Below are positions 9,689-22,209 of a DNA stretch of 64,000 bases, one piece after another. Under the pieces are notes generated by a model. It was not told the DNA's origin and made no database searches. It saw only the letters and a program-made list of their open reading frames with translations. Where the stretch lies: NCBI RefSeq assembly GCF_900177615.1, contig NZ_FXAP01000001.1, forward strand, positions 1,060,825-1,124,824. The letters run 5' to 3'. Source of the stretch: Plantibacter flavus (lineage in GTDB: Bacteria; Actinomycetota; Actinomycetes; Actinomycetales; Microbacteriaceae). How positions within the stretch are numbered: position 1 is the first letter of the stretch; every line of letters starts with the position of its first letter. Position numbers and translations under genes: made by a program.

Positions 9689-10135
9689 TCAGGCGTGCGT
9701 GCGCGCAGCGGCGATCGCATCCGCCAGCGCCTGCGGCCGACGGGAGGACAGCAGCCAGTAGGGCGTCGGGTCGGCGGGGTCGACGATCTCCACCTTCACG
9801 AGGCTGTGCACCCACCCGCGGATCATGAGCCAGGCGCGTGCATCGAGCTTGGTGCGGAGCTGCGCGGTCGCGTCCGTCCCGGTGTACACCACGACCTCGC
9901 CGATGAACCCGAGCGGGATCGATGCCTTCCCGACCGACAGGCTCGACTCGGAGACCTGGATCCTCGGCGCCGTCCCGAACGCCAGCGCAAGGCACCCGCC
10001 ATACAGCACCACCGCCCCGACGATCCCCGCCGCGAGCGAAACGGGTGCGAGGACGAGCATGGTCGCCGGCACCACGAGGGCGAGGGCGATGATGACCCAG
10101 GGGCTGGGCCAGAGGGTTTCACGGTACGGCTGCAT
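9689..10135 (-). CDS. DUF3093 small membrane protein
   Basis: A 148-residue protein with two adjacent hydrophobic segments (about 12-32 and 34-54) followed by a soluble domain (PRIQVSESSLSVGKA, ARAWLMIRGW, DPADPTPYWLLSSRRP). The pattern matches DUF3093, an actinobacterial inner-membrane family of unknown role. It is divergent from dut, an arrangement also seen in Mycobacterium tuberculosis (Rv2698/Rv2697c). Start ATG 10135 is the only good one. Confidence 0.85.
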   Translation of the reverse strand: MQPYRETLWPSPWVIIALALVVPATMLVLAPVSLAAGIVGAVVLYGGCLALAFGTAPRIQVSESSLSVGKASIPLGFIGEVVVYTGTDATAQLRTKLDARAWLMIRGWVHSLVKVEIVDPADPTPYWLLSSRRPQALADAIAAARTHA

Positions 10136-10161
10136 GTCTGCCTTGTCTCAGAGAACTGCAC

Positions 10162-10167
10162 TACCCT
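10162..10167 (+). promoter_or_regulatory. putative -10 box of a leaderless dut transcript
   Basis: TACCCT ends 6 nt before the GTG start of dut; no ribosome binding site lies between. Confidence 0.4.
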
Positions 10168-10173
10168 CGATTC

Positions 10174-10683
10174 GTGACCGAAAGCGTTGACGTACTCATT
10201 ATCGCGCCGGATCTGCCCGGCTATGCACACCCCGGCGATGCGGGTGCGGATCTCGTGTCCGCCGAGCACATCGTGCTCGAGCCGGGAGAGCGCGCCCTCA
10301 TCGGCACCGGCGTCTCGATCGCCCTGCCCGACGGCCATGCCGCGTTCGTCGTCCCACGAAGCGGTCTCGCGGCGAAACACGGCATCACCGTCGTCAACTC
10401 GCCGGGCACGGTCGACGCCGGGTATCGCGGCGAGATCAAGGTCACGCTCCTCAACACCGACCGTCACACCTCCTTCACCGTCGAGCCGGGCGACCGCATC
10501 GCCCAGCTCATCGTGATGCCGGTGTCCCGTGCAAACTTCATCCCGGTGGAGCGATTGCCAGGCAGCGCTCGAGGAGCTGGAGGCTTCGGTTCGACCGGCG
10601 TCGGCTCGCTCGCCACGACACCGGCCGCCACCGACCCGACCATCAGCACCGACGGTGCCGCGCAGACAGGAACCCTCGCATGA
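10174..10683 (+). CDS. dut: dUTP diphosphatase
   Basis: A 169-residue trimeric dUTPase. All five motifs are present: GDAGADL, PRSGLAAKHGI, NSPGTVDAGYRGEI, GDRIAQLIV and the C-terminal GAGGFGSTGV that closes over the active site. It converts dUTP to dUMP, keeping uracil out of DNA and feeding thymidylate synthesis. About 30 low-complexity residues follow motif five. The stop overlaps the next gene's ATG by 4 nt, so dut, DUF3710 and DUF3159 likely form one operon. The GTG at 10174 fits both homology and the -10 spacing. Confidence 0.93.
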   Translation: MTESVDVLIIAPDLPGYAHPGDAGADLVSAEHIVLEPGERALIGTGVSIALPDGHAAFVVPRSGLAAKHGITVVNSPGTVDAGYRGEIKVTLLNTDRHTSFTVEPGDRIAQLIVMPVSRANFIPVERLPGSARGAGGFGSTGVGSLATTPAATDPTISTDGAAQTGTLA

Positions 10684-11300
10684 GCGAACTCGAAGACCTC
10701 CCAGACCTCGACCTCGACGCGGAGCTGCCCGACGACGCGAAGTCCGCACCCGAAGACCGCGAAACCGCCGGCCCGTTCGACGAGAGCGAGGCGAACCCCG
10801 TCCGCCCCTACATCGACCTCGGTGGCGTCAAGGTGCTGCCTCGCGAGGGACTGAACCTCCGCCTCGAGGTGGAGGAGGCGACGAAGCGCGTCGTTGCGGT
10901 CGGCCTCGACTACGCCGGTTCCACCCTGCAGGTCCAGCCGTTCGCCGCCCCGCGGTCGACCGGTCTGTGGAACGAGACCCGGGCGCAGATCGCCGAGCAG
11001 ATCGCCCAGCAGGGCGGCACCGTGACCGAGCGCGAGGGCGAGTTCGGCCCGGAGCTCGTCGCCGAGGTGCCGACCGGTGGGGCCGCAGGCACCGACGCGA
11101 CCCACCTGGCACGCTTCATCGGCGTCGACGGTCCGCGCTGGTTCCTCCGCGGCGTCGTCGCGGGGGAGGGCGCGTCCAAGCCGGACGCCGCCGCGCTCGT
11201 GGACGACCTCTTCCGCAGCCTCGTCGTCGTCCGGGGCAACTCGCCCATGCCGCCGCGCGACCTCATCCCGCTGCGCATGCCGACAGCCACGAGCGCGTAG
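10680..11300 (+). CDS. DUF3710 family protein
   Basis: A 206-residue protein with an acidic N-terminal tail and a conserved core (RPYIDLGGVKVLPREGL, LQVQPFAAPRSTGLW, DGPRWFLRGVVAG, DLFRSLVVVRG). This is DUF3710, an actinobacterial family that regularly follows dut; its function is unknown to me. No membrane segment or enzyme motif is visible. It overlaps dut by 4 nt and is 3 nt from the DUF3159 gene. Confidence 0.88.
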   Translation: MSELEDLPDLDLDAELPDDAKSAPEDRETAGPFDESEANPVRPYIDLGGVKVLPREGLNLRLEVEEATKRVVAVGLDYAGSTLQVQPFAAPRSTGLWNETRAQIAEQIAQQGGTVTEREGEFGPELVAEVPTGGAAGTDATHLARFIGVDGPRWFLRGVVAGEGASKPDAAALVDDLFRSLVVVRGNSPMPPRDLIPLRMPTATSA

Positions 11301-11303
11301 TCG

Positions 11304-12095
11304 ATGACGGACGCACGAGAACCGGAGCCCCGCGGCGTCGACCCGGTCGAGCGCCGCGACGCGTCGGGTTCCCCTGATGCCACGGGTGATCCGGATCGGC
11401 AGCGGCTCGGTGAATCGATGTCCGCTGCATTCGGTGCCGCCGCACGCAAGTCCGGTCTGGGCGCGATGGCCGAGGGCGACGCCCCCACCGGCAAGGCGCT
11501 GCTGCTCGCCATGGGCGGCGTGCGCGGCATCGTCGAGGCGATCCTTCCCGGACTCCTGTTCCTCGTCGTCTACACGCTGACCCTCGACCTGCTCCCGTCG
11601 ATCATCGCGCCGGTCGCACTCGGGGTCGTCTTCTCCGTGGCACGCCTCGTGCAGCGGCAGCCGGTCACGCAGGCCGTCGGCGGCCTCCTCGGCATCGCAC
11701 TCTCAGCGGCTCTGGCCCTGCTGTCCGGGCGCGCTGAGGACTTCTACGTCGTCGGGTTCTGGACCAACGGCGCCTACGCCGTGGCCCTCCTCGTCTCGGT
11801 GCTCGTCGGGTGGCCCGTCGTCGGACTCGTGGCCGGCTACCTCATGGGCAGCGGCACGAGCTGGCGCTCCCACCCCGGACAACGACGCGCCATGCGGTGG
11901 CTCACGCTGGTGTGGGTGGCCATGTTCGCCGCACGACTCCTCGTGCAGCTGCCCCTCTACTTCAGCGGGAACGTCGAACTCCTCGGGACGCTCCGGCTCC
12001 TCATGGGCATCCCGCTCTACGCGCCACTCCTCGTCTTGAGCTGGCTCGTCGTCCGCGCCGTGTTCCCGAAGGCGCCGCAGGCACCCGCCGAATGA
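11304..12095 (+). CDS. DUF3159 integral membrane protein
   Basis: A 263-residue protein with a polar N-terminus of about 60 residues and then roughly six hydrophobic segments (for example GIVEAILPGLLFLVVYTL, AVALLVSVLVGWPVVGLVAG). The core matches DUF3159, a membrane family of unknown function usually found near dut. Unlike M. tuberculosis, no OB-fold gene or TrkA pair lies beside it. A clear terminator ends the operon. Confidence 0.87.
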   Translation: MTDAREPEPRGVDPVERRDASGSPDATGDPDRQRLGESMSAAFGAAARKSGLGAMAEGDAPTGKALLLAMGGVRGIVEAILPGLLFLVVYTLTLDLLPSIIAPVALGVVFSVARLVQRQPVTQAVGGLLGIALSAALALLSGRAEDFYVVGFWTNGAYAVALLVSVLVGWPVVGLVAGYLMGSGTSWRSHPGQRRAMRWLTLVWVAMFAARLLVQLPLYFSGNVELLGTLRLLMGIPLYAPLLVLSWLVVRAVFPKAPQAPAE

Positions 12096-12101
12096 TCCAC
12101 C

Positions 12102-12145
12102 GAGAGCCCGGCCCGATGCGTCAGCGTGTCTCGGGCCGGGCTCTC
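12102..12145 (+). terminator. intrinsic terminator of the dut operon
   Basis: A 15-bp perfect stem (GAGAGCCCGGCCCGA and complement) with a 14-nt loop starts 6 bp after the DUF3159 stop. Confidence 0.8.
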
Positions 12146-12183
12146 GTCATGTCGGGAGGACCCGATCCTCGATGCTAGAATTG

Positions 12184-12197
12184 TCTCGACATCAAGA
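12184..12197. promoter_or_regulatory. inverted repeat upstream of acnA (possible operator)
   Basis: TCTCGACATCAAGA is a near-perfect dyad (half-sites TCTCGA and TCAAGA around CA) in the 246-bp gap before acnA. The regulator is unknown. Confidence 0.4.
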
Positions 12198-12241
12198 TAG
12201 ATGAGCGATGCCGAGATGACACGACGCGCCCCAGCCTGTAG

Positions 12242-12260
12242 TTAGGCAAGCCTTGCTAGC
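12242..12260. promoter_or_regulatory. weak DtxR/IdeR-like box upstream of acnA
   Basis: TTAGGCAAGCCTTGCTAGC contains an 11-bp perfect dyad (GCAAG-C-CTTGC). By eye it matches 11 of 19 positions of the DtxR consensus. Aconitase is an iron-sulfur enzyme, so iron control would make sense, but the match is weak. Confidence 0.3.
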
Positions 12261-12341
12261 CGCGGAGCACCCGCCAGCAGCAAGATTGGTCGGAACGCAC
12301 GTGAGTGAGCACTCGCCGCCGCCAACGAAGGAGAAGACGAT

Positions 12342-15161
<2,820 letters not shown>

Positions 15162-15178
15162 CGACGAGGTTCTACCAC

Positions 15179-15215
15179 CAGGCCGGTCCCGACAGCAACC
15201 GTCGGGGCCGGCCTG
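15179..15215 (+). terminator. intrinsic terminator after acnA
   Basis: Fifteen-nt arms (CAGGCCGGTCCCGAC and GTCGGGGCCGGCCTG, one G-T pair) with a 7-nt loop lie just downstream of the acnA stop. Confidence 0.7.
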
Positions 15216-15304
15216 CGGCGTTCGCCGCCCACTCCGCCGACGACGCGTACACTCGAAAGACGGGCTCCGAGCGATCGGTCGGCCCACGGTGGAGGGACGA
15301 CAGC

Positions 15305-17269
15305 ATGACAGTGCTCGATCAGGTGAACGGACCCCGGGACCTCGACGACCTCTCCGAGGCGGAACTCGTCGAACTCGCCGGCGACATCCGCGCCTTCCTC
15401 ATCGCGAACGTCTCGAAGACCGGCGGACACCTCGGTCCGAACCTCGGCGTCGTCGAACTCACGATCGCGATGCACCGGGTGTTCGACTCCCCGACGGACC
15501 CGATGGTGTTCGACACCGGTCACCAGTCCTACGTGCACAAGCTCCTGACCGGCCGTCAGGAGTTCAGCGGGCTCCGAACCCGGGGCGGCCTCGCCGGCTA
15601 CCCGCAGCGTTCCGAATCCGAGCACGACATCGTCGAGAGTTCGCACGCCTCGAGCTCGCTCAGCTGGGCGGACGGCATCTCCCGCGCCTTCCAGATGACC
15701 GGGCAGGACGAGCGTCACGTGGTGGCGGTCGTCGGCGACGGTGCGCTGACGGGGGGCATGACGTGGGAGGCGCTCAACAACATCAGCGACGACAACACCC
15801 GCCGGCTCGTCATCATCGTCAACGACAACGGCCGGTCGTACGCGCCGACCATCGGCGGTATGGCGCGGTTCCTGAGCGGTGTTCGGACCCGCCGGAGCTA
15901 TCGCGACCTGCGCGAGCGCAGCCAGCGGGCCTTCAACCTTCTCGGCGGTCCGGGACGCGCGCTCTATCGGGGTGTTCGCGGAGGCGCCCACGGGTTCCTG
16001 TCCCGCCTCACGAACAACGAGGCGCTCTACTCCAACCTCGACATCAAGTACATCGGGCCGGTCGACGGACACGACATCCACGCGATGGAGGAGGCCCTGA
16101 CCCAGGCGAAGCACTACGGCGCACCGGTGATCGTCCACGCGATCACCGAGAAGGGTCGCGGGTTCCAGCCGGCACGGGACGACGACGCCGATCAGTTCCA
16201 TGCCGTCGGCGTGATCGATCCCGAGACCGGGGAGCCCGTCGGGGCAGCGTCCCGACCGTCCTGGACGGCCGTGTTCAGCGAGGAGATGCTCGCGGTGGCC
16301 GAGGCCGACGACCGCGTCGTGGCCATCACGGCCGCCATGCTGCGACCGGTCGGGCTCCACGCCTTCGCCGAACGCTTCCCCGAGCGGGTGCACGACGTCG
16401 GCATCGCCGAGCAGCACGCCTTCACCTCGGCGGCCGGGCTCGCCTTCGGAGGGCTGCACCCGGTGGTGGCCGTGTACGCCACGTTCGTGAATCGCGCCTT
16501 CGACCAACTGCTCATGGACGTCGCGCTGCACCGCGCGGGGGTCACGATCGTCCTCGACCGCGCCGGCGTGACCGGCCCCGACGGACCGAGCCACCACGGC
16601 ATCTGGGACCTCGCGATCCTGCAGGTCGTCCCGGGTATCCGGATCGCGGCACCGCGTGATGGTGAGCGGTTGCGCGAGGAACTGCGTGAGGCCGTCTCGA
16701 TCGACGACGCCCCGACCGTCATCCGGTTCCCGAAGGGCAGCGCCCCCGCTGAGCTCCCGGCCGTCGAGCGTCTCCAGGACGGTGTCGACGTCCTCCGGAC
16801 GACCGAGCAGCCGGACGTCCTCATCGTCGCCGTCGGCCCGATGGCGCCCATCGCGATCGACGTGGCGGACCGGCTCGCCCAGCAGGGCATCGGTGCGACC
16901 GTCGTCGACCCCCGTTGGGTGGTCCCCGTCGCCGAATCGCTCGTCGAGCTCGCCGCGGCGCATCGGCTCGTGATCACCATCGAGGACGGCATCCGCGTCG
17001 GAGGCATCGGCACCCGCATCAGGCAGACCCTCCGCGAGGCCGGTGTCGACACGGCCGTCGACGAACTCGGCGTTCCGGACGAGTTCATCGACCACGCGTC
17101 CCGCGAGCAGATCCTCGAGGATGCGGGCCTCACGGCGCAGCAGATCGCCCGCGACGTCGTGGCACAAGTCCTCGGCAGCCGGATCCCCGTCGCCCGCCCA
17201 CTGCCTGACGACCGCGTCGAGCAGGACACGTCTTCGGAGCGGAGCACGACGAGGCCGCACGGCGCCTGA
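15305..17269 (+). CDS. dxs: 1-deoxy-D-xylulose-5-phosphate synthase
   Basis: A 654-residue thiamine-diphosphate enzyme that condenses pyruvate and glyceraldehyde-3-phosphate, the first step of the MEP isoprenoid pathway. Visible features are SKTGGHLGPNLGVVELTIA at the N-terminus, FDTGHQSYVHK, the thiamine motif GDGALTGG...NN, IAEQHAFTSAAGLA in the pyrimidine-binding domain, and DRAGVTGPDGPSHHG. Length is normal for actinobacterial Dxs. Start ATG 15305 has GGAGGGA upstream. The order acnA-dxs with fadBA and rnd nearby fits Microbacteriaceae-like genomes. Confidence 0.95.
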   Translation: MTVLDQVNGPRDLDDLSEAELVELAGDIRAFLIANVSKTGGHLGPNLGVVELTIAMHRVFDSPTDPMVFDTGHQSYVHKLLTGRQEFSGLRTRGGLAGYPQRSESEHDIVESSHASSSLSWADGISRAFQMTGQDERHVVAVVGDGALTGGMTWEALNNISDDNTRRLVIIVNDNGRSYAPTIGGMARFLSGVRTRRSYRDLRERSQRAFNLLGGPGRALYRGVRGGAHGFLSRLTNNEALYSNLDIKYIGPVDGHDIHAMEEALTQAKHYGAPVIVHAITEKGRGFQPARDDDADQFHAVGVIDPETGEPVGAASRPSWTAVFSEEMLAVAEADDRVVAITAAMLRPVGLHAFAERFPERVHDVGIAEQHAFTSAAGLAFGGLHPVVAVYATFVNRAFDQLLMDVALHRAGVTIVLDRAGVTGPDGPSHHGIWDLAILQVVPGIRIAAPRDGERLREELREAVSIDDAPTVIRFPKGSAPAELPAVERLQDGVDVLRTTEQPDVLIVAVGPMAPIAIDVADRLAQQGIGATVVDPRWVVPVAESLVELAAAHRLVITIEDGIRVGGIGTRIRQTLREAGVDTAVDELGVPDEFIDHASREQILEDAGLTAQQIARDVVAQVLGSRIPVARPLPDDRVEQDTSSERSTTRPHGA

Positions 17270-17287
17270 CCGCGGGCTGCGGCGCTC

Positions 17288-17318
17288 TTGACTTCGAGTG
17301 CACTCGAAGTCGTATCGT
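17288..17318 (+). promoter_or_regulatory. MerR-type promoter/operator with 19-bp spacer
   Basis: TTGACT (-35, 17288-17293) and TATCGT (-10, 17313-17318) are separated by 19 bp, the over-long spacing typical of MerR-activated promoters. A perfect 22-bp palindrome (17290-17311, half-site GACTTCGAGTG) fills the spacer. Transcription would begin at or next to the ATG at 17325, so the mRNA is probably leaderless. Confidence 0.85.
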
Positions 17319-17324
17319 GTGGAC

Positions 17325-17704
17325 ATGACCACTCTCCACGAGGGCTACGCCATCTCCGACGTCGCCGAACAGACCGGACTGAGCGTCCACACACTCCGGT
17401 ACTACGAGCGCGCGGGGCTCATGCCACGTCCGATCGGTCGCAGCTCATCGACGCACCGCCGCTACAGTGAGGGCGACGTGTCCTGGGTCGTGTTCCTGAC
17501 GAGGCTCCGATCGACGGGCATGCCGATCGCGACGCTCCGCGAGTACACGGCGTTGGCTCAGCGCGGTGACGACACCGCCGAGGCGAGACTCGAGCTGCTG
17601 CTGCGGCATCGGATCTCGTTCCTGGCCCGCCTCGAGGAGATGCAGCAGTCGCTGGAGGTCATCGATCGCAAGATCGAACTCTACACAGAACAGGTGGCAA
17701 CACG

Positions 17705-17708
<4 letters not shown>
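17325..17708 (+). CDS. MerR family transcriptional regulator
   Basis: A 127-residue regulator with an N-terminal MerR winged helix ([27 protein letters not shown]), then the wing ([11 protein letters not shown]) and a dimerising coiled coil (residues about 85-125). No cysteine-rich metal site is visible in the C-terminus, so the signal is more likely an organic or redox compound than a metal. The frame is open to GTG 17298, but that codon lies inside the operator, so ATG 17325 is preferred. It overlaps the aldo/keto reductase by 4 nt and most likely controls that gene and itself. Confidence 0.88.
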
Positions 17709-18682
<974 letters not shown>

Positions 18683-18727
18683 GCTCCGGTAGGCGCTGAG
18701 GGCCGGCGTCGCTCGAGGCTCAACCAC

Positions 18728-18772
18728 GAGAGCGGGGTGCCGTCCACTGATGGTGGAGGACACCCCGCTCTC
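18728..18772. terminator. bidirectional terminator between aldo/keto reductase and fadB
   Basis: A 12-bp perfect stem (GAGAGCGGGGTG and complement) around a 21-nt loop lies between two convergent genes. Confidence 0.7.
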
Positions 18773-18787
18773 GCGACACCGCGCGGA

Positions 18788-20929
18788 CTACGCCTGGACG
18801 CCCCGGATGGGCGGGTGGTGGAAGGTGTCGCCGAAGGCACGCTCGCTCGCACCGACGCGGTCCAGGTATGGCGTCGCTCCGCCGTCCTGGAACGGCCAAC
18901 CCGCGCCGAGGATGAGCCCGAGGTCGATGTCCTGGGCGGCTGAGACGACGCCCTCGTCCAACATGAGCTTGATCTCCGAGGCGAGGCCGTCCTCGACTCG
19001 TCGCAGGATCTCGTCCTCGCTGAGCGGGCTGTCGCCGGTGACGAGCACCTTCTGGGCCTGCTTGGTGAAGCCGGTCACCTTGCCGCCCTTGTCCTTCTCG
19101 ACGACCGAGTCCAGGCCGGCGAGCCGGTGGAGGTTCTCCGACGCGAAGAACCGGTCGGGGAACTTCCCGACCATCGTGTCCTGCACGTGCGCGGCGACCT
19201 TCCAACCGACGAGGTCGATGAGCTGGAAGGGCGTCATCGGCAGGCCGATGGGCGCGAAGGCACGTTCGACGGTCAGCAGCGGGGTGCCGGCGTCCAGGGC
19301 GTGCGCCGCCTCACCCATGACCTTCGCCAGGAGTCGGTTGACGATGAACCCGGGAGCATCGGCGGTGAGGATGGCACTCTTCTTCAGCTTCGCCGCGGTG
19401 GCGAAGGCCGTCGCGAGCGTCTCGTCGTCCGTCTGGGGTGTGCGGACGACCTCGAGCAACGGCATGACGGCGACCGGGTTGAAGAAGTGGAAGCCGACGA
19501 GCCGCTCGGGGTGCACGAGCTTCGCGCCGATCTCCTCGACGGAGAGCGAGGAGGTGTTCGTCGCGAGGACCGCCTGCTCCGAGACGTACTGCTCGACCTC
19601 GGCGAAGACGCTCTGCTTGACGCCGACCTCTTCGAAGACGGCCTCGATGACCCAGTCGCAGTCCGCGAAGTCGGCCTTGTCCGTGGTGCCGGACAGGAGC
19701 GCCTTCAGACGGTTCGACTCGTCGGGGGAGATGCGCCCCTTCCCGCGGAGGGTGTCGATCTCGCCGTGGATCCGGGCGACCCCTGCGTCGACGTGGCCCT
19801 GGTCGAGGTCGGTGATGACCACCGGCACCTGGAGTCGGCGGAGGAAGAGCAGCGCGAATTGGCTCGCCATGAGCCCGGCACCGATGATGCCGACCTTGGT
19901 GACCCGCCGGGCGAGCTGCTTGTCGGGCGCTCCTGCCGGGCGCTTGGCGCGCTTCTGCACGAGGTCGAACGCGTACATGCTCGCCTGGAACTGGTCGCCG
20001 ACGATGAGCTCGGACAGCGCCCGGTCCTCTCGCTCGAACCCCTGTGCCTTCGTGCCGCTGCGGGCGGCCTCGAGCAGGTCGAGGGCGGCGTAGGGCGACT
20101 TCGCGACCGTGCCGATCTTGCTCTCGAGCATCTTGCGGGCGGTGCTGATGGCGAGCGGCCACTTGATCGTCCGCTCCACCTTGCCCGGCACGTTCTTGCG
20201 CTGCACGGTCACCGTGCCACCGAGCACCCCGTCGGCCCAGCGCAACGAGTCCTCGAGGAAGTTGGCGGCGGGGAACATGACGTCGGCGATGCCGTAGGCG
20301 AGCGCGTCCTGCGCCTTGAGCATCCGGTTGTTCTTGAGCGGGTTGGAGATGACGACGTTGAGCGCGTTCTCGATGCCGATCAGGTTCGGGAGCAGGTAAG
20401 CGCCGCCCCAGCCCGGGATGAGTCCGAGGAACACCTCGGGGAGCGCGATCGCGGGCGCCGAGGCGTCGACGGTCCGGTAGTTCGCGTTGAGGCCGATCTC
20501 GAGTCCGCCACCGAGCGCGAGTCCGTTGATGAAGACGAAGGTCGGTACGCCGAGGTCCTCGAGCTTGCCGAAGACATGGTGGCCGAGCTGCGCGAGCTTG
20601 GTCGCGACCTCGCGGGAGGGGATGTCGCCGACCTTGCTCAGGTCGGCGCCGGCCGCCAGGATGAACGGCTTGCCCGTGATGGCGACACCGTCGATCTCGC
20701 CGGACGCGGCACGGGTGCGTTGCGCCTCGAGGACGCCGTCGAGTTCGAGCAGCGTGACCGGGCCGAGCGTGTTCGGCCTCGTGTGGTCGCGACCGTTGTC
20801 GAGGGTGATGAGCGCGATCGTGCGCCCGCTCGCCGTGGTGACGTCCTTGACGAAGGAGCGCGTCACGACCTCGTCGTCGCCGCTGATCGCGACGAGCTCC
20901 GAGAAGTCGATGGTCGTGTAGTCGGTCAT
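18788..20929 (-). CDS. fadB: multifunctional fatty-acid oxidation protein (enoyl-CoA hydratase / 3-hydroxyacyl-CoA dehydrogenase)
   Basis: A 713-residue two-domain enzyme. The N-terminal crotonase-like half (to about 310) has the oxyanion-hole segments ITGKPFILAAGAD and NGLALGGGLEIG. The second half has the NAD-binding KVGIIGAGLMAS and the dehydrogenase motif GFHFFNPVAVMPLLEVV, followed by the C-terminal 3HCDH domains (DAPGFIVNRLL). It carries out the hydration and oxidation steps of beta-oxidation. It starts at ATG 20929, immediately after the fadA stop, so the two are co-transcribed as the complete FadBA complex. Confidence 0.92.
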   Translation of the reverse strand: MTDYTTIDFSELVAISGDDEVVTRSFVKDVTTASGRTIALITLDNGRDHTRPNTLGPVTLLELDGVLEAQRTRAASGEIDGVAITGKPFILAAGADLSKVGDIPSREVATKLAQLGHHVFGKLEDLGVPTFVFINGLALGGGLEIGLNANYRTVDASAPAIALPEVFLGLIPGWGGAYLLPNLIGIENALNVVISNPLKNNRMLKAQDALAYGIADVMFPAANFLEDSLRWADGVLGGTVTVQRKNVPGKVERTIKWPLAISTARKMLESKIGTVAKSPYAALDLLEAARSGTKAQGFEREDRALSELIVGDQFQASMYAFDLVQKRAKRPAGAPDKQLARRVTKVGIIGAGLMASQFALLFLRRLQVPVVITDLDQGHVDAGVARIHGEIDTLRGKGRISPDESNRLKALLSGTTDKADFADCDWVIEAVFEEVGVKQSVFAEVEQYVSEQAVLATNTSSLSVEEIGAKLVHPERLVGFHFFNPVAVMPLLEVVRTPQTDDETLATAFATAAKLKKSAILTADAPGFIVNRLLAKVMGEAAHALDAGTPLLTVERAFAPIGLPMTPFQLIDLVGWKVAAHVQDTMVGKFPDRFFASENLHRLAGLDSVVEKDKGGKVTGFTKQAQKVLVTGDSPLSEDEILRRVEDGLASEIKLMLDEGVVSAAQDIDLGLILGAGWPFQDGGATPYLDRVGASERAFGDTFHHPPIRGVQA

Positions 20930-22135
20930 CTACTTGCGTCCCTTCTTGCCGGTGAAGTACGGGTTCTCCCAGATCACGGTGCCGCCCTGGCCGAGGCCGA
21001 CGCACATCGCCGTGAGGCCGTACCGCACCTCGGGGTGCTCGGCGAACTGCGCCGCGAGCTGGATCATGAGTCGGACGCCGGATGCCGCGAGCGGGTGCCC
21101 GACCGCGATCGCGCCACCCCACGGGTTCACCCGCGGGTCCTCGTCGTCGATGCCGAAGTGGTCGAGGAAGGAGAGCACCTGCACGGCGAAGGCCTCGTTC
21201 AGTTCGAACAGACCGATGTCCTCGATCGACAGACCGGCCTTCCGCAGAGCCTTCTCCGTGGACGGCACGGGACCGATGCCCATGATCTCGGGCTCGACGC
21301 CCGCGAACGCGAAGCTGACGAGGCGCATCTTCGGCGCGAGACCGAGTTCCTTCGCCGTCGAGGCACTGGCGAGCAGGCTCACCGTGGCGCCGTCGGTCAG
21401 CGGCGAGGCGTTGCCTGCGGTGACACGGCCGTGTGGCCGGAACGGTGTCTTCAGTCCGGCGAGACCCTCCATCGTGGTCTCGGGCCGGAGCCCTTCGTCG
21501 CCGGTGGCGAGTCCCCATCCGCTGTCGCTCCGGAGCGCGACCGGGACGAGGTCGGGCTGGATCCGTCCGGCTTCGTAGGCGGCCGCGACCTTCTGCTGGC
21601 TGCGCATGCCGAAGCGGTCGGAGCGTTCCTTCGTGAGCTGCGGGAACCGGTCGTGGATGCGCTCGGCCGTCTTGCCCATGTTCAGCGCGTCCTCACTGAC
21701 GAGGCGCTCGGCGAGGAACCGCGGGTTCGGGTCGGCGTCCAGCCCCATGGGGTGACGCCCCATGTGCTCGACGCCACCGGCGAGGACGAGGTCATAGGCA
21801 CCGAATGCGATGCCGCTGCCGAGCGTCGTGACCGAGGTCATCGCTCCGGCGCACATGCGGTCGATCGCGAACCCGGGGACGGACTTCGGGAGGCCGGCGA
21901 GCAGCGCGGCGGTGCGGCCGAGCGTGAGCCCCTGGTCGCCCTGCTGGGTCGTCGCCGCGATGGCGACCTCGTCGATGCGGTCGAGCGGCAGCCCGGGATG
22001 ACGTTCGAGCAGTCCGATGATCGCCTTGACGATCAGGTCGTCAGCCCGGGTGTTCCAGTACATGCCCTTTTCGCCGGCTCGTCCGAACGGTGTCCGGACT
22101 CCATCAACGAATACGACGTCGGCTTGTTCGGCCAC
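20930..22135 (-). CDS. fadA: acetyl-CoA C-acyltransferase (thiolase)
   Basis: A 401-residue thiolase that cleaves 3-ketoacyl-CoA with CoA, the last beta-oxidation step. Catalytic residues are the nucleophile C95 in IDRMCAGAMTS, H347 in AVGHPLAASG and C378 in TAMCVGLGQGG. The N-terminus MAEQADVVFVDGVRTPFG is typical. Ribosome binding site (GAGGAGGC) just upstream of ATG 22135. Directly precedes fadB. Confidence 0.93.
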   Translation of the reverse strand: MAEQADVVFVDGVRTPFGRAGEKGMYWNTRADDLIVKAIIGLLERHPGLPLDRIDEVAIAATTQQGDQGLTLGRTAALLAGLPKSVPGFAIDRMCAGAMTSVTTLGSGIAFGAYDLVLAGGVEHMGRHPMGLDADPNPRFLAERLVSEDALNMGKTAERIHDRFPQLTKERSDRFGMRSQQKVAAAYEAGRIQPDLVPVALRSDSGWGLATGDEGLRPETTMEGLAGLKTPFRPHGRVTAGNASPLTDGATVSLLASASTAKELGLAPKMRLVSFAFAGVEPEIMGIGPVPSTEKALRKAGLSIEDIGLFELNEAFAVQVLSFLDHFGIDDEDPRVNPWGGAIAVGHPLAASGVRLMIQLAAQFAEHPEVRYGLTAMCVGLGQGGTVIWENPYFTGKKGRK

Positions 22136-22209
22136 GTTGCCTCCTCATTCTCGGGGTACGCCCCGATCCTAGGCGGCAGACACGGGTGGACACCCGGGTG
22201 CAGCGCTTC

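Noticed and set aside
17298-17324. Upstream GTG 17298 as the MerR start
   Set aside because: It lies inside the operator palindrome, upstream of the predicted transcription start.
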